Part shown: one piece after another, positions 1-8,824 of the stretch
Layout: every line of letters starts with the position of its first letter
Numbering within the stretch: position 1 is the stretch's first letter
Assembly: GCA_963663145.1 (NCBI GenBank)
Contig: OY760134.1
Location: 2,170,001 to 2,234,000, forward strand
Direction of reading: 5' to 3'
DNA from: Azotimanducus sp963663145
GTDB taxonomy: Bacteria > Pseudomonadota > Gammaproteobacteria > Pseudomonadales > Azotimanducaceae
Length of the DNA stretch: 64,000 nucleotides
Translations under genes and position numbers: made by a program
Notes under the pieces: generated by a model
What the model was told of the DNA's origin: nothing
Seen by the model: only the letters and a program-made list of their open reading frames with translations
Databases searched by the model: none

Positions 1-761
1 TTGGCTTGCAGATGTCGGCCCAAACCTTCAAGGTCTCTCCACACGCCCGTATTGTCAATCACTATGGCGTTCGAAATACCGTAGGCCTCGTAATCGACAT
101 CTTCCGGGGCGTCGGAATGGATCAATCGAATAACGTTGCCGTTGGCAATGATGCACTGATTCGCCTCATCGACGCGAATAGTGCCGAGAAACGTGCCGTG
201 TACCGAATCTCGGCGCAGTAGCGCCGCACGCTTAGCGAGATCACCCGAACCTTCCCTGCGCGCCACTATGGCTCTCAAGCACAGTTGCTGCCCGCCCCCA
301 GTCTTCTCAATCAACAGCCTTGCCAGCAGTCGCCCGATTCGCCCAAATCCATACAGCACAACATCTTGAGGCGATTCGATCGGCGGAACGTGCCGACCGA
401 TGATCTCCGCGCATTCGCGTTGAAGAAATGCGCCTATCGTAATGCCATTGCCTTCACTCTCGTCCATGAAGCGCACGGTGAGCTTGCCGATATCAATATG
501 TGACGGTCCCAGATCCAACTTCGACAAGGCTTCCAGCAAGGGGTAGCTGTGAAACTCCGAGAGCTCCTTGTGCGCGACCTGTCGAACATAGCGATGCGTC
601 TTCATGATCTGCATCACGCTTCGGCTGTGCAGAGCGCGACCGTAGCAGTAGCACACCACGTTGCGACGATACAGCGAGCCAATGATTGGAATCATGGCCT
701 CTGCCAGCGCCTCGCGCTCCTTCCAATCAGGAAAGTAGTCTTCGAGATGAGGCAGTGTCAT
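1..761 (-). CDS. gap: Glyceraldehyde-3-phosphate dehydrogenase, long form (partial)
   Basis: The coding strand reads from 761 down and runs off the left window edge, so about 253 N-terminal residues are visible. GAPDH oxidises glyceraldehyde-3-phosphate with NAD(P) in central carbon metabolism. A roughly 130-residue N-terminal extension precedes the Rossmann motif GFGRIGRLL at residues 138-146, as in the approximately 480-residue GAPDH variant of pseudomonads and relatives. The catalytic Cys region lies outside the window. It begins 27 bp after korB on the same strand, so it may be the last gene of the kor operon. The start is chosen from the family-like beginning MTLPHLEDYF followed by a conserved EREALAEAMIP stretch. 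Family assignment is firm; which cofactor or direction it prefers is not visible. Confidence 0.88.
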   Translation of the reverse strand, partial: MTLPHLEDYFPDWKEREALAEAMIPIIGSLYRRNVVCYCYGRALHSRSVMQIMKTHRYVRQVAHKELSEFHSYPLLEALSKLDLGPSHIDIGKLTVRFMDESEGNGITIGAFLQRECAEIIGRHVPPIESPQDVVLYGFGRIGRLLARLLIEKTGGGQQLCLRAIVARREGSGDLAKRAALLRRDSVHGTFLGTIRVDEANQCIIANGNVIRLIHSDAPEDVDYEAYGISNAIVIDNTGVWRDLEGLGRHLQA

Positions 762-788
762 GGACTTCTGAAGTGCGCAGCAATCACG

Positions 789-1844
789 CTAACGAAAGCT
801 CTCGTTGATGGCATCAAGCGCATCTCTTCCCGGGCAAAGGTCTTCTTCGGCCAGCGCGTTGAGCGGCGTGTCGGAGAGATTCAATATATGGTGTGTGTTC
901 TGGGCTTCGGGGTCGACATAGAGCAACCCGGTCACGATTTCACCTTCGCGCTGCTTCTCTCCGATGTAGCTCGCGGCGCGCAAGGCATCGTGCGGGTCGT
1001 AATCGGCACGAAGTTTGCGCAGGCGAAGTCTGGACCCGTCCGGCATGGTGACATCCTGCTTTTCGCCCTCCCCGTATTCGGCGATCATCTCGGCGTGCGG
1101 GGCCACATAGTCCGCACTGATCACCGGCCCCTGCTTGCTGCGCATGTGCTGATAGCTCTTGGTGGAGCCACTATGGTTGTTGAATGCCACGCAGGGTGAG
1201 ATCACGTCTATGAAGGCGAATCCCTGATGCATGAGACCGGCCTTAATCAACCCGACGAGCTGTCGCTTGTCCCCGGAAAAGCTCCGCGCGACGAACGTGG
1301 CGCCGATTTGCAATGCCATGGTGACGAGATCAATCGGCTCGTAGAGATTCGGCACACCCCGCTTGGAAGTGGAACCCATATCGTTAGTCGCCGAAAACTG
1401 TCCCTTGGTCAGCCCATAGGTGCCGTTGTTGTCCACAACGTAAAGCATGTTGATGCGGCGCCTGACCACATGCGCGAACTGACCCAAGCCGATCGAGGCA
1501 CTATCTCCATCGCCGGAGATGCCCAAGCAATAGAGTTCCTTGTTGGCGAGACTCGCGCCCGTGGCAACGGACGGCATGCGCCCGTGCACCGAATTGAAGC
1601 CATGCGAATGGCCAAGAAAGTAGTTGGGTGTCTTCGATGAGCATCCAATCCCCGATACTTTCAAGAACTTATGAGGTGGCAGGCCCAGTTCGGCGCAGGC
1701 GGCAACGATTGAAGCGCTCACGGCATCATGTCCGCACCCCGCGCACAGGGTGGACACCGTGCCTTCGTAGTCGCGCCGTGTGAGGCCAATCTCATTGAGG
1801 CTCAGCGCCGGGTGACGCGCTATGGGTTTTTCGACAAAGGTCAT
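789..1844 (-). CDS. korB: 2-oxoacid:ferredoxin oxidoreductase, beta subunit
   Basis: Beta subunit of a two-subunit 2-oxoglutarate (or related 2-oxoacid):ferredoxin oxidoreductase, which makes acyl-CoA, CO2 and reduced ferredoxin in the cytoplasm. The 351 residues hold the thiamine-diphosphate site GDGDS (111-115) followed by NN at 139-140, and Cys34, Cys37, Cys68 and Cys218, which match the expected ligands of one [4Fe-4S] cluster. It lies 44 bp downstream of korA, and the two should form the enzyme together. The substrate (2-oxoglutarate versus pyruvate or branched-chain 2-oxoacids) cannot be read from sequence alone; the gene symbol follows the closest general family. Confidence 0.9.
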   Translation of the reverse strand: MTFVEKPIARHPALSLNEIGLTRRDYEGTVSTLCAGCGHDAVSASIVAACAELGLPPHKFLKVSGIGCSSKTPNYFLGHSHGFNSVHGRMPSVATGASLANKELYCLGISGDGDSASIGLGQFAHVVRRRINMLYVVDNNGTYGLTKGQFSATNDMGSTSKRGVPNLYEPIDLVTMALQIGATFVARSFSGDKRQLVGLIKAGLMHQGFAFIDVISPCVAFNNHSGSTKSYQHMRSKQGPVISADYVAPHAEMIAEYGEGEKQDVTMPDGSRLRLRKLRADYDPHDALRAASYIGEKQREGEIVTGLLYVDPEAQNTHHILNLSDTPLNALAEEDLCPGRDALDAINESFR

Positions 1845-1888
1845 TGTGTCTCACTCCGCCTTCGCACAATATGCTCTCGATTCGTCCA

Positions 1889-3760
1889 TCAAGAAAACCT
1901 CAACACGCGCGGACGCATTCTCTCGCGCATTTGTTCTTCCAGCCAAGAGAGTATCTGGTCGTAAATCTCGCCCGCGGCAATCGCCAATCCCCCGTAGTAG
2001 AGGATCGAATGCAACTTCGAAGCATCGGCGCCTCGGTCTCCACATTCGGATATAAGTAGCTGTCGCATTTGACCGTCACGATTCTGTTCGATCACGAACA
2101 AGGTTTCGTGCAGGGCAATGAAGCGCGATACCTCATCGCCGAAGGGCACCGCGCGAATGCGCATCGCATCGACTTGAATGCCCTGGTCGGCAAGCATTTC
2201 CAACGCTTCTTCAATGGCCGCCTCGGTGGACCCGTAGTAGATGATCCCAATGTCATTTCCGCGAGCATCGATCTCGGCGACCGGCACCAACGACTTGGCG
2301 GTATCCCACTTGACCAGCAACCTTTCCATGTTGCGAATATAGGCTTCCGGCGTCTCGGTGTAGGTCGCGTGCTCGTCTCGCGAAGTGCCACGGGTGAAAA
2401 ACGCCCCTTTCGACGGATGCGCACCCGGCAAGGTCCGATATCCGATGCCGTCGCCATCGACATCGAGATAGCGGCTGAATTGATCGATGTTGTCTAGATC
2501 CTCCGCAAACAGCACCTTGCCTCGGTCATAGCGACGTCCATCCTCCCAATCAAAGGGCTCGGAAAGATGGTCATTCATACCAAGATCGAGATCCGAAAGC
2601 ACCATCACCGGTGTCTGTAGACGGTCCGCGAGATCAAATGCGTCGGCGGCGAAATCAAAACACTCTTTCGGCGTACTTGGCAGCAGCACCACATGCTTGG
2701 TATCGCCGTGCGACGCATAGACCGAAAGCAGTAAATCTCCCTGTTGGGTGCGGGTTGGCATGCCCGTCGAAGGGCCCGCGCGCTGCACATCAAAGACAAC
2801 TGCGGGAATCTCCGCGAAGTAGGCCAGCCCCAAAAACTCGTTCATAAGCGATACACCCGGCCCGCTGGTACAGGTGAAGGCCCGCGCCCCGTTCCAGCCG
2901 GCCCCTATCACCATGCCGATGGCCGAGAGCTCGTCTTCGGCTTGGATGATCGCCGCCATCGACTGACCCGTCTGCGGGTCCTTGCGATGACCGGCGGCAT
3001 ACTTCTCGAAGGCTTCCGCCATGGAGGTCGAAGGGGTAATGGGATACCAAGCGCAAACGCTGGCGCCGCCGTAGAGCGCACCGAGCGCCGCCGCCGTGTT
3101 GCCATCGACAATGATGCGCTCGCCGACCGCATCACTTGGACGAACGCGGAAATGTACCGATTCGTCTATGTAGTCACGCGCATAGGAGCTTCCTATATCA
3201 AGCGCCTGATAGTTGGGTTGTATGAGCGCATCCTTGCCCTTGTATTGATCGTCCACCATGTGCTTGAGGACATCCATGTCGATCTCCAAGAGTTCTGCCA
3301 ATGCGCCGAGATAGACGATGTTTTTGAACAGTCCGCGCTGCTTGGGGTCGGCGAATTCGTGCACCAATAGGCTCGCGATGGGGATGCCGATGCGATGAAT
3401 ATCATTGCGTTGCGCGCGCAGGGTGCGGGCCATGGGCTTGCTGCTGTCATAGATGAGATAGCCACCCGGGAGCAAAGAATCCACGTCCTGCGCATAGGTT
3501 TGGGCATTCATCGCCACGACGATATCCGCCCCATCCCGACGCCCAAGGTGGCCCTTCTCGTTGACGCGCACCTCGAACCAGGTGGGCAGTCCTTGGATAT
3601 TCGACGGGAAGATGTTGCGACCCGTGACCGGCACGCCCATGCGGAAAATGGCGTGTGCGAACATGCCATTGGCACTCGCCGAACCAGACCCGTTCACGTT
3701 CGCAAAACGAATCACGAAATCGTTGTAAACAGTTTCTTTTTTCTTCAACTGCGGGGTCAT
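1889..3760 (-). CDS. korA: 2-oxoacid:ferredoxin oxidoreductase, fused gamma-alpha subunit
   Basis: This 623-residue protein has the usual fused layout of KorA. An N-terminal gamma domain covers roughly residues 1-190 (it contains GSGSASANGMFAHA). It is followed by an alpha pyrimidine-binding domain that begins near GNTAAALGALYGGA and includes the YPITPSTSMAEAF segment typical of the family. With KorB it forms the catalytic thiamine-diphosphate enzyme. Length is normal for the fused form. It follows the GltD-like reductase gene by 36 bp and precedes korB by 44 bp, so co-transcription is likely. No frameshift or missing block is apparent. Confidence 0.9.
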   Translation of the reverse strand: MTPQLKKKETVYNDFVIRFANVNGSGSASANGMFAHAIFRMGVPVTGRNIFPSNIQGLPTWFEVRVNEKGHLGRRDGADIVVAMNAQTYAQDVDSLLPGGYLIYDSSKPMARTLRAQRNDIHRIGIPIASLLVHEFADPKQRGLFKNIVYLGALAELLEIDMDVLKHMVDDQYKGKDALIQPNYQALDIGSSYARDYIDESVHFRVRPSDAVGERIIVDGNTAAALGALYGGASVCAWYPITPSTSMAEAFEKYAAGHRKDPQTGQSMAAIIQAEDELSAIGMVIGAGWNGARAFTCTSGPGVSLMNEFLGLAYFAEIPAVVFDVQRAGPSTGMPTRTQQGDLLLSVYASHGDTKHVVLLPSTPKECFDFAADAFDLADRLQTPVMVLSDLDLGMNDHLSEPFDWEDGRRYDRGKVLFAEDLDNIDQFSRYLDVDGDGIGYRTLPGAHPSKGAFFTRGTSRDEHATYTETPEAYIRNMERLLVKWDTAKSLVPVAEIDARGNDIGIIYYGSTEAAIEEALEMLADQGIQVDAMRIRAVPFGDEVSRFIALHETLFVIEQNRDGQMRQLLISECGDRGADASKLHSILYYGGLAIAAGEIYDQILSWLEEQMRERMRPRVLRFS

Positions 3761-3796
3761 GTCGAAGCGCGCTTTGCTATTGGCGGCGGTGTCCCA

Positions 3797-5581
3797 TCAC
3801 TCGGCGTAGCTGCCAAGTTGGGGCAGATGAAAGACCGACTTTTGCATATCCCAGGCATTGGTTGGGCAACGCTCGGCGCACAGACCACAATGAAGGCACA
3901 GGTCTTCGTCCTTCACCATGACACGACTCGTGGGCAGGGTGTCGGAGACGTAGAGGTCCTGTTCAAGATTGTCCGCCGGCGCCATCAACCGGGTGCGAAG
4001 CTCGTCTTCCTCGCCGTTTGCCACGAAGCTGATGCAATCCAAGGGGCAGATATCCACGCAGGCATCGCATTCTATGCACAGCTTCTCGGTGAACACCGTC
4101 TGGATGTCGCAGTTGAGGCACCTCTGCGCCTCGTGTCTGCCGAGCCTCGCGTCAAACCCAAGCTCGACTTCAACCTTGATATTGGAAAGTGTCTTGTCGA
4201 GCTTGGAATGCGGCACAAAGTACCGGTTCGCGGGGTCGTGTTCGCTGTCGTAGCTCCATTCGTGCACGCCCATCTTCTGGCTGACCAAATTGACGCCGCG
4301 CGGCGGCCGGTCGCCTCGAAGGTCCTTACCTTGACACATGAGGTGAATCGAGATGGCGGCTTGGTGCGCGTGCGCCGATGCCCAAATGATGTTCTCCGGG
4401 CCAAAGGCCGAATCTCCACCGAAAAACACTTTCGGATGGGTGGTTTGAAAGGTCACTTCGTCGAGCACCGGGCAGTCCCACTTGTCGAATTCAATGCCTA
4501 TGTCGCGCTCAACCCAAGGGCAGTGGTTTTCCTGCCCAATGGCCATGAGTACGTGATCCGCCTCCATGAACACGTCCGGTTCACCGGTTGGAATGGATTT
4601 GAGGCGGCCGTTTTCGTCCGGCACCTGTTCAATACAAGTGAACCATACGCCCTTGAGCTTGCCGTTTTCGTGCACGAACTCCCTCGGCGGGCGATTATTG
4701 ATAATCGGAATCCCCTCCATCATGGCTTCTTCCTTTTCCCATTCAGAAGCTTTCATGACATCGAAACCGGAGCGAACCACCACATGCACGGACTCAGCGC
4801 CGAGTCGCATCGAAGTGCGACAACAGTCCATCGCCGTGTTCCCGCCGCCCATGACAATCACCTTGCCGCTAATCGACGTGGTATGACCAAAAGCGACGCT
4901 TGACAGCCAGTCTATGCCGATGCTGATATGGGCATCGGACTCCTGGCGGCCCGGAATATCGAGCTCGCGACCGCGTGGCGCGCCCGTTCCCACAAAGTAG
5001 GCATCGAAATCCATGTCCAGCATGTCCTTCATACTGGTGATGTCATAGCCAAAGTGGCACTCGACCCCCATGTCGAGGATCAGATCCACCTCTTCTTCAA
5101 GGACATCCGCTGGCAATCTGAAGGCCGGAATCTGCGTGCGCATCATGCCGCCGCCTGCCGGGTCACGCTCGAACATGTGCACTTCGTAGCCGAGCGGCAG
5201 GAGATCCCTCGCAACCGCAAGCGATGCCGGTCCCGAACCAAGCAGGGCAATACGAAACCCGTTTTTCTGCTTTGGCACAGGTGGCAGGTAATCCTTGACA
5301 TCCCCCTTGTAGTCGGCCGCGACGCGCTTCAAGCGACAGATGGCAACAGGCTTCTCTTCCGTGCGCACACGACGGCAGGCGGGTTCGCAAGGGCGGTCGC
5401 AAGTGCGTCCGAGGATGCCCGGAAACACATTGGAGTCCCAATTGAGCATGTAGGCCTCGGTATAGCGCTCCGCCGCAATCAGGCGGATATACTCAGGCAC
5501 AGGGGTATGGGCAGGACAAGCCCACTGACAGTCGACCACCTTGTGAAAGTAGTCTGGATTGTGGATATCGGTTGGATTCAC
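3797..5581 (-). CDS. GltD-like FAD/NAD(P)H oxidoreductase with C-terminal double [4Fe-4S] ferredoxin domain
   Basis: 594 residues related to the small subunit of glutamate synthase. An N-terminal Cys-rich region (CQWACPAH, then CDRPCEPACRR) would bind Fe-S clusters. A first Rossmann motif LLGSGPASLAVA near residue 110 should bind FAD, and a second, VMGGGNTAMDCC near 240, should bind NAD(P)H. The C terminus adds two [4Fe-4S] ferredoxin motifs, CIECDACVDICP and CLHCGLCAERCP. It is the first gene of the kor cluster. I infer that it passes electrons between ferredoxin reduced by KorAB and NAD(P)(H), rather than acting in glutamate synthesis, because no gltB is nearby. The electron partner is an inference from context. 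Confidence 0.82.
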   Translation of the reverse strand: MNPTDIHNPDYFHKVVDCQWACPAHTPVPEYIRLIAAERYTEAYMLNWDSNVFPGILGRTCDRPCEPACRRVRTEEKPVAICRLKRVAADYKGDVKDYLPPVPKQKNGFRIALLGSGPASLAVARDLLPLGYEVHMFERDPAGGGMMRTQIPAFRLPADVLEEEVDLILDMGVECHFGYDITSMKDMLDMDFDAYFVGTGAPRGRELDIPGRQESDAHISIGIDWLSSVAFGHTTSISGKVIVMGGGNTAMDCCRTSMRLGAESVHVVVRSGFDVMKASEWEKEEAMMEGIPIINNRPPREFVHENGKLKGVWFTCIEQVPDENGRLKSIPTGEPDVFMEADHVLMAIGQENHCPWVERDIGIEFDKWDCPVLDEVTFQTTHPKVFFGGDSAFGPENIIWASAHAHQAAISIHLMCQGKDLRGDRPPRGVNLVSQKMGVHEWSYDSEHDPANRYFVPHSKLDKTLSNIKVEVELGFDARLGRHEAQRCLNCDIQTVFTEKLCIECDACVDICPLDCISFVANGEEDELRTRLMAPADNLEQDLYVSDTLPTSRVMVKDEDLCLHCGLCAERCPTNAWDMQKSVFHLPQLGSYAE

Positions 5582-5741
5582 GGAAGAAAGAGGCGGATCT
5601 TTTAAGCTACATTAAGGTTTGTGCCTAAGCACCTTCGCGCTGGAGTACTTTTGGTCAGTCAAATTGCATGTACTTTACCGATAGTCGCGGCGCTTGTCCA
5701 TGCTTGCTTGCGCAGTGCTTGCTTGCGTAGACGTGCACCCG

Positions 5742-6074
5742 TCAACGGCGAATCGCCAGCCGTTCGGTGGCCAAGCGGTTCATGCTGACACCCGCTTCGG
5801 CCGCATCCATCGCCAGGGAACGGTGGGTTTCTGGGGGGACGCGAAGCGTGAGCGTGCCGCTGTATCGCCGCGTGGAGAGCGGCTCCGGGACCGACGCGCC
5901 GTCCTCGCAGAGAGCATGCACGGCAAACGCCACGACATCCCTGATGCCTGCGAATGCCCCTTCGGGCGTGTCGTCCAGGTGACTGAGCAACCCGAACTCC
6001 GCACACAGTCCCACGTACATCTCGTCCTCATCTGACCAGAGGATCCGGTAGGCGTAGCGGTCATGTACCTTCAT
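5742..6074 (-). CDS. hicB: HicB-family antitoxin
   Basis: 110 residues with the HicB fold signature: an N-terminal degenerate RNase-H-like domain (YRILWSDEDEMYVGLCAEF, with DDTPEGAFAGI) and a C-terminal ribbon-helix-helix segment (SGTLTLRVPPETHRSLAMDAAEAGVS, here cut into its two parts). HicB proteins neutralise the HicA mRNA interferase and repress their own operon. The start codon overlaps the stop of an upstream hicA-like frame (ATGA at 6071-6074), the normal toxin-first order. The partner is 5'-truncated, so this antitoxin is probably orphaned. Confidence 0.78.
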   Translation of the reverse strand: MKVHDRYAYRILWSDEDEMYVGLCAEFGLLSHLDDTPEGAFAGIRDVVAFAVHALCEDGASVPEPLSTRRYSGTLTLRVPPETHRSLAMDAAEAGVSMNRLATERLAIRR

Positions 6075-6229
6075 GGCGATTCCTCATCCAATTTGTCGAT
6101 TGCCCTGATTACCTGTCGAACCTGATAGGGCTTCGCCATGCCCTGTACAGACTGGATGTTGACGAACGGCTCTCCCTGCCAGGGCGTCTTGTAGAACAGG
6201 TGGCTGCCTCGGGCCCATGCCCGGATATT
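6071..6229 (-). pseudogene. hicA-like toxin, 3' fragment
   Basis: Read on the minus strand directly into hicB, this frame encodes about 52 residues with a GSHLFYKTPW segment that resembles the RNA-binding/catalytic His region of HicA, and ends QVIRAIDKLDEESP. Going upstream, the frame meets TGA at 6230-6232 with no ATG, GTG or TTG start before it, so the N-terminal part of a toxin is missing. The break lies next to the IS1380 fragment, which may have caused the truncation. Confidence 0.5.
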
Positions 6230-6306
6230 TCATCAGTAAGTAAAGAAAAATGGCGTGAACCCCGTAAAATCAGGGTGTTACATCCGTTCTCTCAGGAAAA
6301 CCCGCC

Positions 6307-6516
6307 ATGACGAAACGTTACCATTCTCCGATCGGATTTTCCACCGTCTTGGGCCGCCGAATCGAATGCGGATTCGACGGCGGGCACGTCATCGGGAACG
6401 GCGGCATCCAGCTGCTGTCGGAGGTGGACCGGAGGACCGGGCTGACCCAGTCCGTGGCCGGGCTACTGGAGGACCCGCACGCGGAGGAGCAGGGAGAAAT
6501 CGTACGCTCGGTTTGA
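6307..6516 (+). mobile_element. IS1380-family transposase, N-terminal fragment
   Basis: The 69 residues include CGFDGGHVIGNGG followed by LLSEVDRRTGL, the characteristic N terminus of IS1380-family transposases, which are normally over 400 residues long. The frame then stops at 6514-6516, and none of the DDE catalytic region follows. This is therefore a dead remnant. The flanking sequence switches abruptly to an hsdS-like tail. I could not place terminal inverted repeats with confidence; the left boundary may lie near 6241-6260. Confidence 0.65.
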
Positions 6517-6683
6517 AAAAACTCGCGGCCATCATGGTCCCTATACCCCCAATAGAAGCACAGCATTGGTTCAACCGCATCCTCGTCAAGGCCCAAAACG
6601 TACGACAAATACGTGAAAAAACCTCTCAAGATATCGACACCCTTTCGTCCGCCATTCTGCATGAGACATTTCGCAACGGATGA
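6513..6683 (+). pseudogene. Type I restriction specificity subunit (HsdS), C-terminal fragment
   Basis: About 55 residues beginning LKKLAAIMVPIPPIEAQHW and ending ILHETFRNG look like the last conserved segment of an HsdS subunit: an I/V-P-x-P-P-x-x-x-Q motif, then a coiled helix that ends in an x-AIL-x-x-F-R-G-like motif. HsdS normally has two target-recognition domains, and neither is present. No hsdM or hsdR is visible in the window. It is a leftover of a restriction-modification locus, joined to the IS1380 fragment. Confidence 0.55.
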
Positions 6684-6717
6684 GATTCAAAAAGGGAGTG
6701 GGCCAATACCATCGAAC

Positions 6718-7352
6718 TCAATCAAGCGTGTGGCGCGACTGGCACCACTCGGACATGGCGCCTAGGAGTTCGGCGGTGGAATAATCCCGGATGTCATCTT
6801 CCGAGGATCCAAGGCTACGTTGCCGTTCGATATACCATTCTTGGCATTGCTCGTAATCGTCCAGCACTCTTGCCGCACCGATGGCCTCGAATTCCGACAT
6901 GCCAGCGAGCCAATTGCGAACCTTTCTGACCGCGTCCTGATACCTGCCGTCTGCGCTTCAACATCCGAACCGGCAAGGTCTGAGATCGCTGCCTGATAGC
7001 GGTACCGCTTCTCCTCAAGCACAAGAATGACCTTTTCCTTCAGCCTCCCTCCACCGTAGTGACGACATCCGAGGTCCAGCCCCAATTCGAACGGCATATT
7101 GAGGCGATAGTATTCGCCTTCCTCCCGGGCTTGACACCGACAGAGATCATGAATGGAGTATCGGGACGATTGTATAAGTTCGAGTATCTTGCTGATGCGA
7201 GGCTCGTCGGCATCGCTACGTTCGGACGCGATTCGTGGTTTCAGGCCGAACCGCACCAGGCAGAACAGCACGGCTTGAAGAATGCGATCATAATCTTCGT
7301 CGAACGGGCAGTTTACGAAGACGTTTCGGTCAAAGTCGTCGTCCTTTGGCAA
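6718..7352 (-). pseudogene. Nucleoside-deoxyribosyltransferase/TIR-like fold protein, frameshifted
   Basis: The first frame (start 7352) gives FVNCPFDEDYDRILQAV and MPFELGLDLG, a pattern seen in Rossmann-like nucleoside 2-deoxyribosyltransferase and TIR-related proteins. Near 6950 the sense reading moves to another frame, which continues RYQDAVRKVRNWLAGMSEF and ends CQSRHTLD at 6718. Joined, the two frames give one protein of about 210 residues with no loss of coding character, so a single-base indel is the simplest explanation. It lies 6 bp after a DUF2188 gene and was probably co-transcribed with it. The enzymatic role is unknown; a defence link is only a guess from the neighbourhood. Confidence 0.55.
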
Positions 7353-7358
7353 GTGCCG

Positions 7359-7583
7359 CTATCCGCCCGAAGAAAGGAGAGCTTCCCCGTGGGTTTCGCG
7401 TCCACGAATCCGACCATCCTCCCCGAAAATGAAAACAGTGCTCCCTTGATTTCGAGCGATCTTGCGGGCAGCCTTGAGCGCTTCTTGCTGGGTGTCAAAA
7501 TGACGCGTAGCCCTTTTGGCACCGGACCTGCGTACCGCCCATTTGCTCCCGCGAGGGACGACATGCTGGCTCTTGGCGGTCAC
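7359..7583 (-). CDS. DUF2188 domain protein
   Basis: A 74-residue basic protein. The motif HVVPRGSKWAVRRSGAKRA near the N terminus and TQQEALKAARKIARNQGS in the middle match the short DUF2188 family, whose function is not established. I chose the GTG at 7583 because an AGGAA Shine-Dalgarno-like sequence lies just upstream and the homologous block begins right after it; an upstream ATG would add about 32 residues with no family resemblance. The neighbouring TIR-like gene follows 6 bp downstream on the same strand. Confidence 0.68.
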   Translation of the reverse strand: MTAKSQHVVPRGSKWAVRRSGAKRATRHFDTQQEALKAARKIARNQGSTVFIFGEDGRIRGRETHGEALLSSGG

Positions 7584-7746
7584 TAATAGGATTCCTGAAA
7601 GGGGCGATTGAAAGTATACCATCGCGTTCTCGCAGGAAGCCTTCTGAGGACGTTCCGATAGGCACAAAATCGGCGACACTGAGCAGAACGCCCACCGGAG
7701 TTGTACCTTGCAAACACGGCAATTTCGACCGCAAGAATGGTTGGAA

Positions 7747-8685
7747 TTAGGAACTGCGCTTGACTAGTGAGCCGATTCGCGGCTTCAGTCTTTCGGCCAA
7801 GCTTTCTAGACCTTCATTATTGGGTAAGTACTCAAGGTATTTGTGTTGCTTCAAATTGAATGGGATGTCGCCAGGGTTTTGAACAATCGGGATTACAGCT
7901 TTCCCGAGGGTGTGCGCAATGCCAGCTTCATAGAACACATTCGGATTTTGGTTGGAGAAATCACAGATCACGAATAGGGAACGATAGATTAGGGAGAACA
8001 CATCTTGAATGATCTCGCTCTCATTCCAAACCTTGCTGACGTCTTGGCATCAAAGACCGTGGTCGCTACAGGCCTTCTCAAGGGTCAATTGCACCGATTC
8101 GAATTGTGGGTCGAAGGGTCTCATCACCGCCACGAGGTCTTTCTCGATACCGCCTTCTGGCACCTTGAATACTGTTGGCCGAATTTCAATGTCTTGTCGC
8201 TGGCCAATCTGATTCGAGGTCGAGAGTGTGCTAGCCGAAAGCTGGGATCGTGAAATGAGCTCTGCGTCGGCTAGCTCCTTGGGTAAATCGATGTCTTTTA
8301 CCGCCCAATGAGTGCGGTTTAGTTCCCACTCTCCAATATCAAGTTCCCACGCGAATTGTTCTAACCACTCGAATGAAATCGCAGGGAGTCTGCTGTCAAA
8401 CTCAAAGTCAATTCGAATTTCTCTAGGTCTGATACGCAGCTTCTTGATTACTCCGATACGTGCATTGAAGTTTAGGCATGACTCGTAGGCGAACAGGCAT
8501 GGCAGGGACTGCAGCTTCGCCAAGTTTGGTTCATCCCGGTTACCAAACTCCTCGGCGATTGAATTCTCCGTATGCTCGAAGAGTCTTTCTAAAGGAAAGG
8601 TAGCAGGTGAGCGTTCCCAGATGCCGTTCGTTGCGCTCACTAATAGGTTGTACATCGCAGTTGCGGGTGAGAAGATGATCTGCAA
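7747..8685 (-). pseudogene. TIR/nucleotide-binding-like protein interrupted by an in-frame TGA
   Basis: The frame from 8685 gives 211 residues of an unrecognised N-terminal region that runs into a VAVMRPFDPQF segment, then TGA at 8050-8052. The same frame continues without a break as CQDVSKVWNESEIIQDVF, then CDFSNQNPNVFYEAGIAHTL, the conserved core of TIR-like/nucleoside-hydrolase-like domains, to a stop at 7747. Without the TGA the product would be about 312 residues. A C-to-T change turning CGA (Arg) into TGA would explain it. Related bacterial domains hydrolyse NAD or nucleotides, or bind them, in stress and phage defence; that role is not shown here. Confidence 0.6.
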
Positions 8686-8824
8686 ATATTAGCCCATACC
8701 TCTGAGGACAAACTCTAGAGGCAAACTTAATCGGTCATTCAATCAAGTACTCTTCATTCCTAATTCTTCTCAATTTTGTCTCCAGCAATTTCCCTAGTCT
8801 AGAGTAGGGTCTCCCTGTACGTTG

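Noticed and set aside
3395..4903. 502-codon plus-strand frame opposite korA and the GltD-like gene
   Set aside because: It is antisense to two well-supported genes with intact motifs; long antisense frames are expected in such composition.
5697..5730. Tandem GCTTGCTTGCG words past the 3' end of hicB
   Set aside because: Only two units of about 15 bp; too short to distinguish from chance duplication, and no function can be tied to it.
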